Source of the DNA: Sporosarcina sp. P13
GTDB lineage: Bacteria > Bacillota > Bacilli > Bacillales_A > Planococcaceae
Direction: 5' to 3'
DNA length: 64,000 bases
Assembly (NCBI RefSeq): GCF_002743055.1
Contig: NZ_PDYM01000001.1
Location: forward strand, 186,001 to 250,000
Shown: positions 41,757-51,543 of the stretch, one piece after another
Position numbering within the stretch: position 1 is the stretch's first letter
How the letters are laid out: each line of letters begins with the position of its first letter
Notes under the pieces: model-generated
What the model was told of the DNA's origin: nothing
Database searches by the model: none
What the model saw: only the letters and a program-made list of their open reading frames with translations
Made by a program: the position numbers and the translations under genes

Positions 41757-42842
41757 TCCCGTCTTTTTCCCTTTCGAGAAATGTAAAATAGTTCCAACCG
41801 CTAACCACGTGGTCAGTAACGAGGAACCACCATAACTAATGAATGGCAACGTAACACCAGTCACGGGTAACAAACCTGACACAACACCCATATTTAAAAA
41901 TGTTTGAAATATAATCATGGAGATCATACCTGAAACAATCAAAAATGAATTCCAATTCGTTAAACGAATGGCAATTCCAAAAGCCGATGCTAACAACAAT
42001 ACAAATAGTAAAACAATCGCTGCCGCACCGATAAAACCAATTTCTTCAGCAATGATAGAAAAAATAAAATCATTTTGTGGCTCAGGTAAATACAAAAACT
42101 TTTGTCTACTATTCCCAAGACCATGTCCGAATAATCCACCGGGCGCGATAGCAAATAAAGATTGAATACTTTGGAATCCTGTACCTAGCGGATCATTCCA
42201 AGGATCAATATAGGACTTAATACGATCCAAACGGTAAGGTGCAGCCAAGATCAAACCGATAAATGCTATGAGGCCCGAGACAAAAAGAAAGATAAAGAAT
42301 GACAACGGATAACCCGCCAAAAAAAGAATGACAAAAGCAGAAACTATCATGATGACGGCTGAACCTAAATCTGGTTGCAACATAATTAGTGCTGCTGGCA
42401 ATAATATCAATATAAAATGTTGCCATTGCCATGACTTTTTCTTATCCCTTTTCATACCACTCGCCAATTTCCCAAGTAATGCTACCTTTACGAACTCGGC
42501 CGGTTGCAAACTAATTGGACCAAGCGCGATCCAGCTTTGGGAACCATTTCGAACAACCCCAATTCCCGGTATCAATACCGCCACCAACATCAAAATAGAA
42601 CCAATATAACAATACGTCCAGAATGTTGGATGAGACGTTAGGGGGCTTCTGTAAAGCACATACGCTATCGTCAATGAAATAACCATATAAACCGCTTGCT
42701 TGACAATGAAGGGAGATGAACTCTGATAATGAACTTCACCCCAATAAGATCCTGCTGATTGAACAAAAACCAATCCAACCAGCGACAACAGCAACGCAGA
42801 TATCAAAAAGACCGCACGATATGTTCTTTCCAGCGTTCGCAT
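41754..42842 (-). CDS. spoVE: SEDS-family protein SpoVE/FtsW
   Basis: SEDS proteins are membrane glycosyltransferases that polymerise lipid II with a partner class B penicillin-binding protein. The 362 residues have about ten membrane helices and the family motifs QPAEFVKVALLGKLAS, LQPDLGSA and the extracellular PEPQNDFIFSIIAEE, with GGSSLLTTW near the end. The position between murD and divIB and the nearby spoVD point to SpoVE; sequence alone cannot separate it from FtsW. A GGAAGG directly abuts the ATG, which is close for a ribosome site, so the exact start is a little uncertain. Confidence 0.88.
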   Translation of the reverse strand: MRTLERTYRAVFLISALLLSLVGLVFVQSAGSYWGEVHYQSSSPFIVKQAVYMVISLTIAYVLYRSPLTSHPTFWTYCYIGSILMLVAVLIPGIGVVRNGSQSWIALGPISLQPAEFVKVALLGKLASGMKRDKKKSWQWQHFILILLPAALIMLQPDLGSAVIMIVSAFVILFLAGYPLSFFIFLFVSGLIAFIGLILAAPYRLDRIKSYIDPWNDPLGTGFQSIQSLFAIAPGGLFGHGLGNSRQKFLYLPEPQNDFIFSIIAEEIGFIGAAAIVLLFVLLLASAFGIAIRLTNWNSFLIVSGMISMIIFQTFLNMGVVSGLLPVTGVTLPFISYGGSSLLTTWLAVGTILHFSKGKKTG

Positions 42843-42899
42843 CCTTCCGTAAATTAATCAGTCATTTCCCCATTATACGCTTCAAGTTTTACAAACTAT

Positions 42900-44249
42900 T
42901 TACAATTTCATTACTGCATGAATAAATTGATCTCCACGGATTTCAAAACTTGGATATTGATCCCAACTCGCACAACTTGGTGATAATAAGATCACATCAT
43001 CTTCGCTACTTGACTCATACGCTACTTTCACGGCATCCTCCATCGTAGTGGCCAGCAATGATTGTGCAACTCCACATGATTCAGCAAACTCGGCAAAACG
43101 CTCGGCAGTCTCTCCAATCGCTACGACGGTTCGTATATTTTTCATATACGGTCGCAACTCTTCGAATGAGTGCCCGCGTTCTAACCCACCTGCAATAAGA
43201 ATAATCGGTTGTTTGAATGAAGTTATTGCACTTTTGGTAGCTAATGTATTCGTAGCTTTCGAATCATTATAGATGGTGCGTCCATTAAACTCTCGCACAA
43301 ATTGCATTCGATGTCGCACACCTGTAAATGAACTCAAGACATTTTCAATAGCAGTCTTTTCACATCCCTTAAGAATAGCAGCAGCAGTTGCCGCCAATAT
43401 ATTCTCCAAGTTATGACGACCTGGCAATTTAATCTTCCTCGTCGAAATGAATGGTTCTCCTAACCAGTAAATCCACTCTTCGTCTGCTGAAATCCCCTCA
43501 ACCATTTTGCCGTTTACCGAAAAAGGGACTTTTCGAGAATTCATAGTGGCCACAGACGTTTTAACGACTTCTTGATCATTATTATAAATCAAATAATCTT
43601 CTGCTGATTGATTGCGAGCTACTTGTAATTTAGCATCTAAATACTCATTAGTAGTTCCATGATAATCAAGATGTGCTTCGTATAGATTCGTGAAAATAGC
43701 AATCTTCGGTTTAAAGTTCTCCGTCCCCGCTAATTGAAACGACGACGCTTCAAGCACTATGACTTCGTCGGACATTGCTTTTTCGGCTACTGTACAAGCG
43801 ACTGTTCCTATATTACCCGCAATCAAAGGTTTTTTCTTACCTATATTCAGCATGTGATATAGCAGTGTAGTCGTAGTTGTTTTACCATTTGAACCTGTAA
43901 TGGCAATAATCGGCGCTTCGCTAATTAGCCACGCCAGTTCAACTTCCGTCCAAATACGAAGCTCCCGTTCTACCGCTTGCATGATCAATGGATTACTATA
44001 AGGAATTCCTGGATTTTTAACTATAACGTCAAATCCACGTTCTAACAAATCGCTTGGATGACCTCCGCCAATCACTTCAATGCCTAGCACCTGAAGCGTT
44101 GCAGCTTCTTCATTGCCTTCAATAGGTTTCGCATCATTGACCACTACTTCCGCACCTAGACGATGAAGTAGTCCCGCTGCGGCAACTCCACTTTTTGCTA
44201 AACCAACTACGAGTATTCGCTTCCCTATAAATTGCTCTGTATTCTTCAT
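42900..44249 (-). CDS. murD: UDP-N-acetylmuramoyl-L-alanine--D-glutamate ligase
   Basis: MurD adds D-glutamate to UDP-MurNAc-L-Ala in the cytoplasm. The 449 residues show the N-terminal UDP-binding fold (RILVVGLAKSGVAAAGLLHRL), the ATP-binding loop ITGSNGKTTTTTL (around residues 115-127), the carbamylated-Lys region and the C-terminal domain with YNDSKATN. It starts three bases after mraY ends. Confidence 0.97.
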   Translation of the reverse strand: MKNTEQFIGKRILVVGLAKSGVAAAGLLHRLGAEVVVNDAKPIEGNEEAATLQVLGIEVIGGGHPSDLLERGFDVIVKNPGIPYSNPLIMQAVERELRIWTEVELAWLISEAPIIAITGSNGKTTTTTLLYHMLNIGKKKPLIAGNIGTVACTVAEKAMSDEVIVLEASSFQLAGTENFKPKIAIFTNLYEAHLDYHGTTNEYLDAKLQVARNQSAEDYLIYNNDQEVVKTSVATMNSRKVPFSVNGKMVEGISADEEWIYWLGEPFISTRKIKLPGRHNLENILAATAAAILKGCEKTAIENVLSSFTGVRHRMQFVREFNGRTIYNDSKATNTLATKSAITSFKQPIILIAGGLERGHSFEELRPYMKNIRTVVAIGETAERFAEFAESCGVAQSLLATTMEDAVKVAYESSSEDDVILLSPSCASWDQYPSFEIRGDQFIHAVMKL

Positions 44250-45221
44250 TTACATGACCTCCAAAAAGACCGGTACAAGGGCAGCCAATAAGGCAACTCC
44301 CCAAAATACGATAACGACTTTCCATTCTGACCAACCTGATAATTCGAAATGATGATGAATCGGACTCATTTTAAAGACACGCTTTCCCGTAAGTTTAAAA
44401 CTGATAACTTGAATAATGACAGAAAGTGTTTCAACTACAAAGATAATACCGATCACAAGCAATAACAACTCTTGTTTGATCAACACCGATAACATAGCTA
44501 GCGCTCCACCAAGCGCTAGTGAGCCAGTATCTCCCATGAACACTTTAGCTGGTTTGATATTAAATAATAAAAATCCAAGCATCGAACCAGCTACAACAAA
44601 TGCAAACAGTGCAATATCATTTTGCTCATAGATTAAAGCGAAAACACCAAACGTTGCAAAGGCAATTGTCGAAGTGCCGCCAACCAGTCCATCCAATCCA
44701 TCTGTTAAATTGACCGCATTTGAAAAGCCTACGAGCCAAAATATTAAGAATGCCACATAAAATACGCCGAGATCCATACCTAGATCTGTAAATGGTATAG
44801 TAACCACTGTTTCAAATGGACCTAACTTTAGTAAAAAGAAAGCAACAATGGCGATGATGATTTGCCCTATTAGTTTCTGCAATGAAGTTAATCCTAAGTT
44901 ACGTTTTGCAATGATGATTATAAAATCATCTAAAAAGCCAATGAAACCAAATCCTAGTAGAACGATTAATAGTACAATCGTATGGGTTGTCAGCGTATCA
45001 TTTATGTAAGATAAGGTAAGTGTTGAAACCAATATGGATATAAGGAAGATCAGCCCGCCCATTGTAGGAGTACCCGCTTTTTTCTTATGCGCTTCCGGGC
45101 CTTCTTCTCTTATACTTTGACCAAATTTCAACCTTCTAAGTAATGGGATGATGATCACCCCGACAATCGCTGAAACAAAGAATGCTACAGCGATTGTGGT
45201 GACTGTCGTACCGAGTGTCAT
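44250..45221 (-). CDS. mraY: Phospho-N-acetylmuramoyl-pentapeptide transferase MraY
   Basis: MraY transfers phospho-MurNAc-pentapeptide to undecaprenyl phosphate, making lipid I in the membrane. The 323 residues have ten predicted membrane helices and the motifs KKKAGTPTMGG, the catalytic FLDDF, NAVNLTDGLDGL, FMGDTGSLALGG and the MSPIHHHFE loop. The ATG at 45221 follows AAGGAGA. In B. subtilis murE lies just upstream; here spoVD ends only 52 bases before this start. Confidence 0.97.
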   Translation of the reverse strand: MTLGTTVTTIAVAFFVSAIVGVIIIPLLRRLKFGQSIREEGPEAHKKKAGTPTMGGLIFLISILVSTLTLSYINDTLTTHTIVLLIVLLGFGFIGFLDDFIIIIAKRNLGLTSLQKLIGQIIIAIVAFFLLKLGPFETVVTIPFTDLGMDLGVFYVAFLIFWLVGFSNAVNLTDGLDGLVGGTSTIAFATFGVFALIYEQNDIALFAFVVAGSMLGFLLFNIKPAKVFMGDTGSLALGGALAMLSVLIKQELLLLVIGIIFVVETLSVIIQVISFKLTGKRVFKMSPIHHHFELSGWSEWKVVIVFWGVALLAALVPVFLEVM

Positions 45222-45273
45222 GATATGTTCTCCTTCTACTTTCAATTCCTTCACAGCAAATGCACTGTGGGTG

Positions 45274-47187
45274 CTATTCAGAATACAGGTGAATGGTATC
45301 TTCCACGGTCATTAATGTATGTGGGGCAGGCAATTGACGAATGACTTTTTTACCTTTACCATGCCACTGCATGTTGAACGTGTAATTTTGAGCGAGTAAT
45401 TCCTTTTCGCTCATGCCGAGTAAATCTGGCGAACGAAATGTAATCGCATCGCCCCATCTATATTCCTTCTCAAGTTGTTCTTTTCTTCTTTCGATTTTTG
45501 CAATGGAAGCTGTTTCTTCAATAATTCGTCCAACAATAGGTGCTGCAATGACACCACCAAATTGAATAGAGTTTTTCGGACTATCCACTGCTACATAGAC
45601 TAATAATTCAGGTTCATCGGCTGGTGCGAACCCAATAAATGATACGATATAATCACCGTCTTTATAGCGCCCATCAACAACCTTTTGAGCAGTTCCTGTT
45701 TTCCCACCAATTCGCAATCCATCCGAAAATGCGTTTCGCCCCGACCCATTGGCCACTACGGATTCTAACGCATGTCGTACTTGTTTAGATGTCTCTTCAC
45801 TGATGACTCGTCTTTTTAATTCTGGTTTGAATTGTTGCAGCGTCTTACCTTCGGAATCTTTTATCTCTTTTACGATATACGGTTTGTAAAGATTGCCTCC
45901 ATTGATGGCAGCAGCTACCGCTTGAACTTGTTGAATGGGTGTAACTGAAATTCCTTGACCAAACGCAGTAGTCGCTTGCTCTACAGGTCCGAAAGCTTCT
46001 TTTGTAAACAAAATCCCTTTTGCTTCACCTGCGATACCTGATTCAGTCGAAGCACCAAAACCAAAGGAACGAATATAACGATCCAACTTTTCACTACCTA
46101 AGCGCTGACCCATCGTTATAAAACCTGGGTTACAAGAATTCTCCACCACTTCAAGGAAGGTTTGATCTTTATGTCCTTCACGCTTCCAACAACGCAAACG
46201 TGCATTTGCGACCATTGTATAGCCTGGATCATAAAAGCCTTCATTCTCTAAGTTTATGACTTTCTCTTCCAAACTAGCAGCTAATGTGACAATTTTGAAC
46301 GTAGAGCCCGGTTCATAAGTCATCCAAACAGGTAAGTTCCTATTATAAATTGTAGAGTCCGCCGATTGGTAATCTTTCGGATCAAAACCTGGTACAGATG
46401 CGAGTGATAGTAACTCTCCAGTTTTCGGATTCATAATAATAGCTAGCGCTTGCTTAGCGTCGTACTTCTCCATCGCTTGGATGAGTTCACGTTCCACGAT
46501 TTGCTGCATCTTTAAATCGATTGTTAACAGAAGGGAAGACCCTTCCTTTCCATGTTCAAAACCATCTTCAACATGAGGCAAAGGAATTCCTTTTGCATCT
46601 GTAAACAATCTGATTTTATCACCTACACCACTTAGAATCTCGTCATATGCATACTCAATACCAGCTAGCCCTTTTCCATCATATCCAGTAAAGCCAATCA
46701 ATCGCGCTAGCAATTCATCATATGGATAATTCCTGACAAAATCAACGCCTACATAAAGACCTGCTACTTGTAGTTTCGTAATTTCATCTGCTTGTTCTTT
46801 CGTGATATTTTTGGCTTCAGGTGCCAGTTTCACCATGTATTCTTTTTTCTTCATTTTTTCTTCCAATAGTTCTGGAGAAATGTTAAGAATTTTAGCAATA
46901 GCAGGTATCGAACTTGATATGTCTGGGTTTTGAGATGGCATGAAATAAAGCGTAGGTGCTAATTTATTCCCGACTACTAACTGGCCGTTACGATCCATAA
47001 TATCACCACGCATAGCCCCAAAAGGAATTTCACGATCCCAATTTTCTTTCGCTTTTTCTTTTAACCACTCATGTTTAATGATTTGCACATGGAATAATTT
47101 GCCGACAACGAGCAACATACTGATGAAGAATATGATGAAAGTTGCTCGTAAACGCTTCTTCGACTGCATATCAATGAAAGACCGCAA
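45274..47187 (-). CDS. spoVD: Sporulation-specific penicillin-binding protein SpoVD
   Basis: SpoVD is the class B transpeptidase for spore cortex synthesis, working with SpoVE. The 637 residues have an N-terminal membrane helix (about 14-30), a PBP dimerisation domain, and the transpeptidase domain with catalytic STFK (in YEPGSTFKIVTL), SCN (VENSCNPGF) and KTG (GGKTGTAQK), plus one C-terminal PASTA repeat from about 580. The start is TTG at 47187, behind GGTAGTGAG; an ATG six codons later has no ribosome site. A candidate sigma-E promoter lies just upstream. Confidence 0.94.
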   Translation of the reverse strand: MRSFIDMQSKKRLRATFIIFFISMLLVVGKLFHVQIIKHEWLKEKAKENWDREIPFGAMRGDIMDRNGQLVVGNKLAPTLYFMPSQNPDISSSIPAIAKILNISPELLEEKMKKKEYMVKLAPEAKNITKEQADEITKLQVAGLYVGVDFVRNYPYDELLARLIGFTGYDGKGLAGIEYAYDEILSGVGDKIRLFTDAKGIPLPHVEDGFEHGKEGSSLLLTIDLKMQQIVERELIQAMEKYDAKQALAIIMNPKTGELLSLASVPGFDPKDYQSADSTIYNRNLPVWMTYEPGSTFKIVTLAASLEEKVINLENEGFYDPGYTMVANARLRCWKREGHKDQTFLEVVENSCNPGFITMGQRLGSEKLDRYIRSFGFGASTESGIAGEAKGILFTKEAFGPVEQATTAFGQGISVTPIQQVQAVAAAINGGNLYKPYIVKEIKDSEGKTLQQFKPELKRRVISEETSKQVRHALESVVANGSGRNAFSDGLRIGGKTGTAQKVVDGRYKDGDYIVSFIGFAPADEPELLVYVAVDSPKNSIQFGGVIAAPIVGRIIEETASIAKIERRKEQLEKEYRWGDAITFRSPDLLGMSEKELLAQNYTFNMQWHGKGKKVIRQLPAPHTLMTVEDTIHLYSE

Positions 47188-47213
47188 TGACTCACTACCT
47201 TTGTTTTTCTACT

Positions 47214-47242
47214 AAGGTATGTATTCACTATGCACCCTATTC
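47214..47242 (-). promoter_or_regulatory. Candidate sigma-E promoter of spoVD
   Basis: Minus strand: GAATAGG (47236-47242), 14 bases, CATACCTT (47214-47221). The sigma-E pattern is KMATATT, 14 bases, CATACAHT; the -35 matches at five of seven and the -10 at seven of eight positions. It sits in the spacer between pbpB and spoVD, about 20 bases from the likely start of spoVD. Confidence 0.5.
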
Positions 47243-47243
47243 A

Positions 47244-49469
47244 TTAGCCGCCAATAATTTGCACTTCATCCTCTTCTAGTTGTTGCGCTCTAGATTTCTG
47301 CTCATTGTATTGTTCTTCCGGTGTACGCATCTCAATAACGATTGGATCCGTTGCACTTACCTTTGTTCCTTCAGTTACACTTTGCCCTGTGACATATCCT
47401 TCTCCATTGATACGAATATCAAGCTTCGAAAGGTGTTTAAATGTTAGCACCATTTTTTTAGACCAACCTTTGAAGTCAGGAAGCGTCGTTTCACCTTCCG
47501 TTTTCAATAGTACGATTGCATTTTCAACAAGTTTGGCATCCGCTACAGGGAGTTGTTCAGTGACAAGCCCACCTTCACCGATGATGACAGACTCAAGACC
47601 ATCTTGTTTAATCATTTCCGTAACCGTTTCTGCATCTTCGCCGACATAGTCTCCAATAATCACTACGGGCGCCTCTGCTTCATCGGCAGGCGCGATATTT
47701 AAATACTTTAAACTGTTTTCCATAATCGGATTAAAAACTTTTGAAACAGGATCTGAACCTACCTCACCTGCTTTTAATTTCGGTTGTTGAACCGTTACAT
47801 AGATCAATAATTGTGGATCATCAATTGGTGCCATTCCTAGGAATGAGTATAAATAATTTCCGAAACCGGACATATAACCCTTGCCTACTTTTTTCGGAAT
47901 TTCTGCTGTACCTGTTTTCCCTCCTACTTCATAATTGGGAAGATAATATTTTTGTGCGGTACCATGTTTTGAAGTCACAGTAGTAGCTAAGATTTCACGT
48001 ACTTTTTTCGCTGTTTCTTCCGAGATAGGTTTTCCGCTTTCTTCTGGTTCATGATTTTCTAATACTTTATTTGTATTTGGATCTATTATTTGATCAATAA
48101 CATAAGGCTTCATCATGACACCATTGTTTGCAATTGCTGATGCTGCTTGAATCATTTGTAACGGTGTCACGGTAGAACCTTGACCGTATGATGTAGTTAA
48201 TCGTTCAGCTGCATAATTATCTAAGACAACACCACTCGCTTCCTTCGGCAAATCAATACCTACAGTTTTTCCGAAGCCAAAATCATGAATGTATTCAATA
48301 AACTTTCGGTCGCCTATTCTTTCTAGTAAATAAGCCATGGCTACGTTAGACGAACGTTGTATTCCTTCGAGAAAGGTGATTGTTCCCCACCCGACTTGAT
48401 TGACATCTCGAATCGTCTGATCATAAATTTTATAAGATCCAGATTTAAAATATGCATTTGGATCCCATTTGTCTTCTTCCATCGCAGCAGCAAGTGTGAA
48501 CATTTTCATCGGTGAACCTGGTTCAATCGTTTGTTCCACCGCATCATTTAACCAGTTCTCTGTCAACCCTTCTCTAGTCATCGGATCGAATGTTGGTCGT
48601 TGACTCATAGCTAAAATTTCACCAGTCTTCGGATTAGATACAAGCACTAGCATTTTTGCCGGTTCGTACTCTTCCTCTACTCGATCCATCGCTTCTTCAA
48701 CAAAGTTTTCAATCGTTTTATCAATGGTCAATTTGATAGTGTGACCATCTTTAGGCGCTACCACTTGCTTACTCGCAGTCGGCAGTATATATCCCCACCC
48801 ATCGGATAAATAGTTTACCTTGCCGTTAACGCCTTTCAATTGCTCGTCATACGTCTTTTCAAGCCCCATCTTACCTTTTGTTACGATTTTGTTATCTTCC
48901 GTTTCTACCTTTTGAGCAAATCCAACTAAATATGATGCAAAGCGGCCATTCGGATAAAAACGTTTCTTACCTTCTACAAACAAAATACCCGATAATTTTT
49001 TACTATCGAGTTCTTCATTCATTTTCAATACCGTCTCACGGCTTAAATCTTTACCCGCACGACCAAATTCGATTTGCCATGTACCCGGTTTAGCATTTTT
49101 CATTTTATCGTAAATTTCTTTTTCTTGTAGTGGGATATACTTTGCCAATACCTTTGCAGTAGCTTTATAATCCACAACATGATATTTTTTCTTGCTATTT
49201 TTACTAGCTTTTTCATTCAATACAGCGACTAAGTGGTAGCTCAACGTGTCTGATGCTATCGCTTGATCATTACGATCGACAATTGCCCCACGATTCGCAT
49301 ACAACTCCGCTTTCTTTTCGTATTGACTAGCAGCAATTTTCGCAAGTTCTTTTCCATCCACTTGGCCTGTCAGCTGAATAAAAAGAATTCTGCCGAATAA
49401 TACAAAAAAGAGCCCTCCGAATACTACAAACATTAGAAAGGCTCCCCACTGAAAGCGAAACTTCTTCAT
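47244..49469 (-). CDS. pbpB: Penicillin-binding protein 2B, septal transpeptidase
   Basis: PBP2B is the essential class B transpeptidase of the divisome. The 741 residues show a membrane helix (about 10-32), a dimerisation domain, the transpeptidase domain with SPMK (in IEPGSPMKMFTL), SSN (QRSSNVAM) and KTG (GGKTGTAEIPKK), and two C-terminal PASTA repeats (about 600-720). The first ATG overlaps ftsL by four bases. Confidence 0.96.
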   Translation of the reverse strand: MKKFRFQWGAFLMFVVFGGLFFVLFGRILFIQLTGQVDGKELAKIAASQYEKKAELYANRGAIVDRNDQAIASDTLSYHLVAVLNEKASKNSKKKYHVVDYKATAKVLAKYIPLQEKEIYDKMKNAKPGTWQIEFGRAGKDLSRETVLKMNEELDSKKLSGILFVEGKKRFYPNGRFASYLVGFAQKVETEDNKIVTKGKMGLEKTYDEQLKGVNGKVNYLSDGWGYILPTASKQVVAPKDGHTIKLTIDKTIENFVEEAMDRVEEEYEPAKMLVLVSNPKTGEILAMSQRPTFDPMTREGLTENWLNDAVEQTIEPGSPMKMFTLAAAMEEDKWDPNAYFKSGSYKIYDQTIRDVNQVGWGTITFLEGIQRSSNVAMAYLLERIGDRKFIEYIHDFGFGKTVGIDLPKEASGVVLDNYAAERLTTSYGQGSTVTPLQMIQAASAIANNGVMMKPYVIDQIIDPNTNKVLENHEPEESGKPISEETAKKVREILATTVTSKHGTAQKYYLPNYEVGGKTGTAEIPKKVGKGYMSGFGNYLYSFLGMAPIDDPQLLIYVTVQQPKLKAGEVGSDPVSKVFNPIMENSLKYLNIAPADEAEAPVVIIGDYVGEDAETVTEMIKQDGLESVIIGEGGLVTEQLPVADAKLVENAIVLLKTEGETTLPDFKGWSKKMVLTFKHLSKLDIRINGEGYVTGQSVTEGTKVSATDPIVIEMRTPEEQYNEQKSRAQQLEEDEVQIIGG

Positions 49470-49834
49470 CGTCCAGGCACGACCTTGACATTACTTTCGT
49501 TAAGATTCAGGCCACTCTGTTGTGCTTTTTTCCAAATGCGCTCGTGTGTTGATTTATCACTCACTTGGATAGACAATTCCGTATTTTGTTTTGTAGTTTC
49601 TTCGATTTCAAAATTCATCAATTGTACTTCTTTATTTACAGCGTTTAATTCAGAATGCGTCTGTAAAAGTATAGTAGAAGATCCAATTGTAAATGCTACA
49701 AATAAAGTGAACAATATCTTTTCACCTTTGGAAAAACGTTTTTTTATACGACGAACGGCTGGTTGCTCTGTTTCAGTCGGTTGAACGATCTCTGGTGTAA
49801 ATGAAGTGTATAGTTTACGTTGTTCTAATCCCAT
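49466..49834 (-). CDS. ftsL: Cell division protein FtsL
   Basis: FtsL is a bitopic protein in the FtsL-DivIC-DivIB complex. The 122 residues have a basic cytoplasmic tail ending RRIKKRFSKGEK, a transmembrane helix (about 39-57) and a leucine-zipper-like coiled coil. I take the ATG at 49834, eight or nine bases after AAAGGGGA; the ATG three codons earlier abuts that site. Sequence conservation in this family is low, so the call rests on topology and position. Confidence 0.9.
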   Translation of the reverse strand: MGLEQRKLYTSFTPEIVQPTETEQPAVRRIKKRFSKGEKILFTLFVAFTIGSSTILLQTHSELNAVNKEVQLMNFEIEETTKQNTELSIQVSDKSTHERIWKKAQQSGLNLNESNVKVVPGR

Positions 49835-49851
49835 GATTGGCATCCCCTTTT

Positions 49852-50784
49852 CTACTTTTTCTCAACAATCCGTAGTTTTGCTGATCTAGCTCGTTTATTA
49901 TGCTCTATTTCTGCATCGGATGGAATGATTGGTTTTCTCGTAATAAGTTTTAAATCTGGTTCCATTCCTTCAGGTATGATTGGTAAGTTTGGTGGTAACT
50001 CCGGCATCGACGTCGCTTCTTTAAAAATCGTCTTACATAAGCGATCTTCTAACGAGTGGAAAGTGATAACACTGATTCTGCCTTTTGCACGCAGTAAAGT
50101 AATCGCATCCGTTAATGATTGCTCGGCTGCACCGAGTTCATCATTCACTGCAATACGAATTGCTTGGAAGATACGCTTCGCTGGATGGCCACCGGTTCTC
50201 CTTGCAGCCGCTGGAATACCCATCTTGATGAGTTCTACTAACTCCCCTGTCGTACGTATAGGCTGTTCCTCGCGTGCTTGCTCAATTTTTCGAGCAATCT
50301 GTTTAGAAAACTTCTCTTCACCATAACGGAAGAAAATTCTCACAAGATCAGCGTATGACCAATCGTTAACTACTTCATATGCCGTTAATGGCGCTGTTGT
50401 ATCCATCCGCATATCAAGTGGAGCGTCATGGTTATAACTAAAACCTCTTTCTGGTGTATCCAATTGCGGTGAAGAAACTCCTAGATCATATAGGATGCCG
50501 TCCACTTCTGTAATACCTAACTTCACTAATTCACTTTTCAATTGTTTAAAGTTCGCGTGAACAAAATATACTTGTGCCGCGTACTTTTCTAGTTTGTTCT
50601 GCGCCGCTTCAATAGCTGTCATGTCTTGATCAAAGCAGATTAATTTTCCATTGGACGAAAGAAGTTTGACGATTTCTTCACTATGACCGGCTCCACCAAG
50701 TGTGCAGTCTACGTAAATGCCATCTTCTTTTACATCTAAGCCTGTAACGGCCTCATGCAATAAAACTGTTGTATGGTTAAACAA
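49852..50784 (-). CDS. rsmH: 16S rRNA (cytosine-1402-N4) methyltransferase
   Basis: RsmH (MraW) methylates N4 of C1402 in the ribosomal P site. The 310 residues start at TTG with [12 protein letters not shown], the usual family start, and contain the SAM motif [23 protein letters not shown] and [15 protein letters not shown]. The TTG at 50784 has AGGCGA upstream. A further TTG at 50805 overlaps the mraZ stop but has no ribosome site. Typical second gene of the dcw cluster. Confidence 0.95.
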   Translation of the reverse strand: MFNHTTVLLHEAVTGLDVKEDGIYVDCTLGGAGHSEEIVKLLSSNGKLICFDQDMTAIEAAQNKLEKYAAQVYFVHANFKQLKSELVKLGITEVDGILYDLGVSSPQLDTPERGFSYNHDAPLDMRMDTTAPLTAYEVVNDWSYADLVRIFFRYGEEKFSKQIARKIEQAREEQPIRTTGELVELIKMGIPAAARRTGGHPAKRIFQAIRIAVNDELGAAEQSLTDAITLLRAKGRISVITFHSLEDRLCKTIFKEATSMPELPPNLPIIPEGMEPDLKLITRKPIIPSDAEIEHNKRARSAKLRIVEKK

Positions 50785-50801
50785 AATTACATCGCCTGCT
50801 T

Positions 50802-51233
50802 TCAAAAATCAAAATCAATAAGGTTTTCTGCAATGTCATTAAACGATTCCTCTGATTCCTCGTAGTATGCTGCCCAAAGTTCCGCAGACCAAATCTCAAT
50901 ACGGCTAGATACACCAATAATGATACAATCCTTCTCAATCTTCGCGAACTCAAGCAAATTAGCAGGAATATTTACTCTCCCCTGCTTATCGAGATTCGCT
51001 TCCGTAGCTCCTGAGAAAAAAAATCGAGTGAATGCTCTTGAATCTCGTTTTGTGACCGGCAACGCTTTCAATTTCTCTTCAAGCTTTTGCCATTCATTCA
51101 GCGGGTATCCAAATAAACAATTATCCAATCCACGGGTCAAAATAAAGCCATCTGCCAATAGTTCCCGAAATTTTGAAGGAACAATGAGCCGGCCCTTCAT
51201 ATCAATTGAATGTTGATACTCACCCATGAACAT
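50802..51233 (-). CDS. mraZ: Transcriptional regulator MraZ
   Basis: MraZ is a small AbrB-like ring-forming DNA-binding protein that represses its own dcw promoter in some bacteria by binding repeats upstream. The 143 residues begin [15 protein letters not shown] and hold two copies of the DxKGR-type motif ([13 protein letters not shown] and [12 protein letters not shown]). The ATG at 51233 follows GGGGTGA. The frame remains open upstream but lacks family similarity. Confidence 0.95.
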   Translation of the reverse strand: MFMGEYQHSIDMKGRLIVPSKFRELLADGFILTRGLDNCLFGYPLNEWQKLEEKLKALPVTKRDSRAFTRFFFSGATEANLDKQGRVNIPANLLEFAKIEKDCIIIGVSSRIEIWSAELWAAYYEESEESFNDIAENLIDFDF

Positions 51234-51396
51234 ATCATTCACCCCACTGTATGAAATAATGTACCACATCCCCCCACTTTCCTCCACCCACTAGACCATT
51301 TTTCTTTGCTTATTTCTCAAAATGTGTCAATAGTACTTCTTTCTCTATAATTTCGAGCAATTCCGCTTAATTTATTCATGATACCAAACGTTTTTC

Positions 51397-51466
51397 AGAC
51401 TTTTTTAACGTATTTAAAAAGTCTTACGCAGAAAGATGTCTTTCGTATCACTAAAAGACATTTTTT
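51397..51466. other. Two A+T-rich hairpins in the mraZ upstream spacer
   Basis: The first pairs AGACTTTTTTAA with TTTAAAAAGTCT (51397-51424). The second pairs ATGTCTTT (51436-51443) with AAAGACAT (51454-51461) and runs into T6 on the plus strand, so it looks like a terminator for rightward, antisense transcription. A lone TTGACA on the minus strand near 51323-51328 has no good -10. The rest of the 51234-51719 spacer holds the bshC terminator and repeat copy B. Confidence 0.4.
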
Positions 51467-51479
51467 AACTTAAACCATC

Positions 51480-51509
51480 AAAAAACTCCCACTTGGATTA
51501 GTGGGAGTT
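51480..51509 (-). terminator. Terminator in the mraZ-bshC spacer
   Basis: AACTCCCAC / GTGGGAGTT with a 7-base loop is followed by T6 on the minus strand. It lies about 210 bases beyond the bshC stop, after repeat copy B, and would keep bshC-side transcripts out of the dcw cluster. Confidence 0.85.
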
Positions 51510-51543
51510 CGGTGAATAAAAATATAAAAAAAGATACTTCGTG

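Noticed and set aside
42843..42899. TATAAT at 42872-42877 (minus strand) as a spoVE promoter
   Set aside because: The -10 is perfect, but no -35 or extended TG is present and the sigma-E pattern does not fit at 14 bases. Too weak to list as a feature.
51301..51330. TTGACA upstream of mraZ as its main promoter
   Set aside because: No acceptable -10 lies 16-19 bases away; the best hexamers are A-rich without TAnnnT form. Left as a note only.
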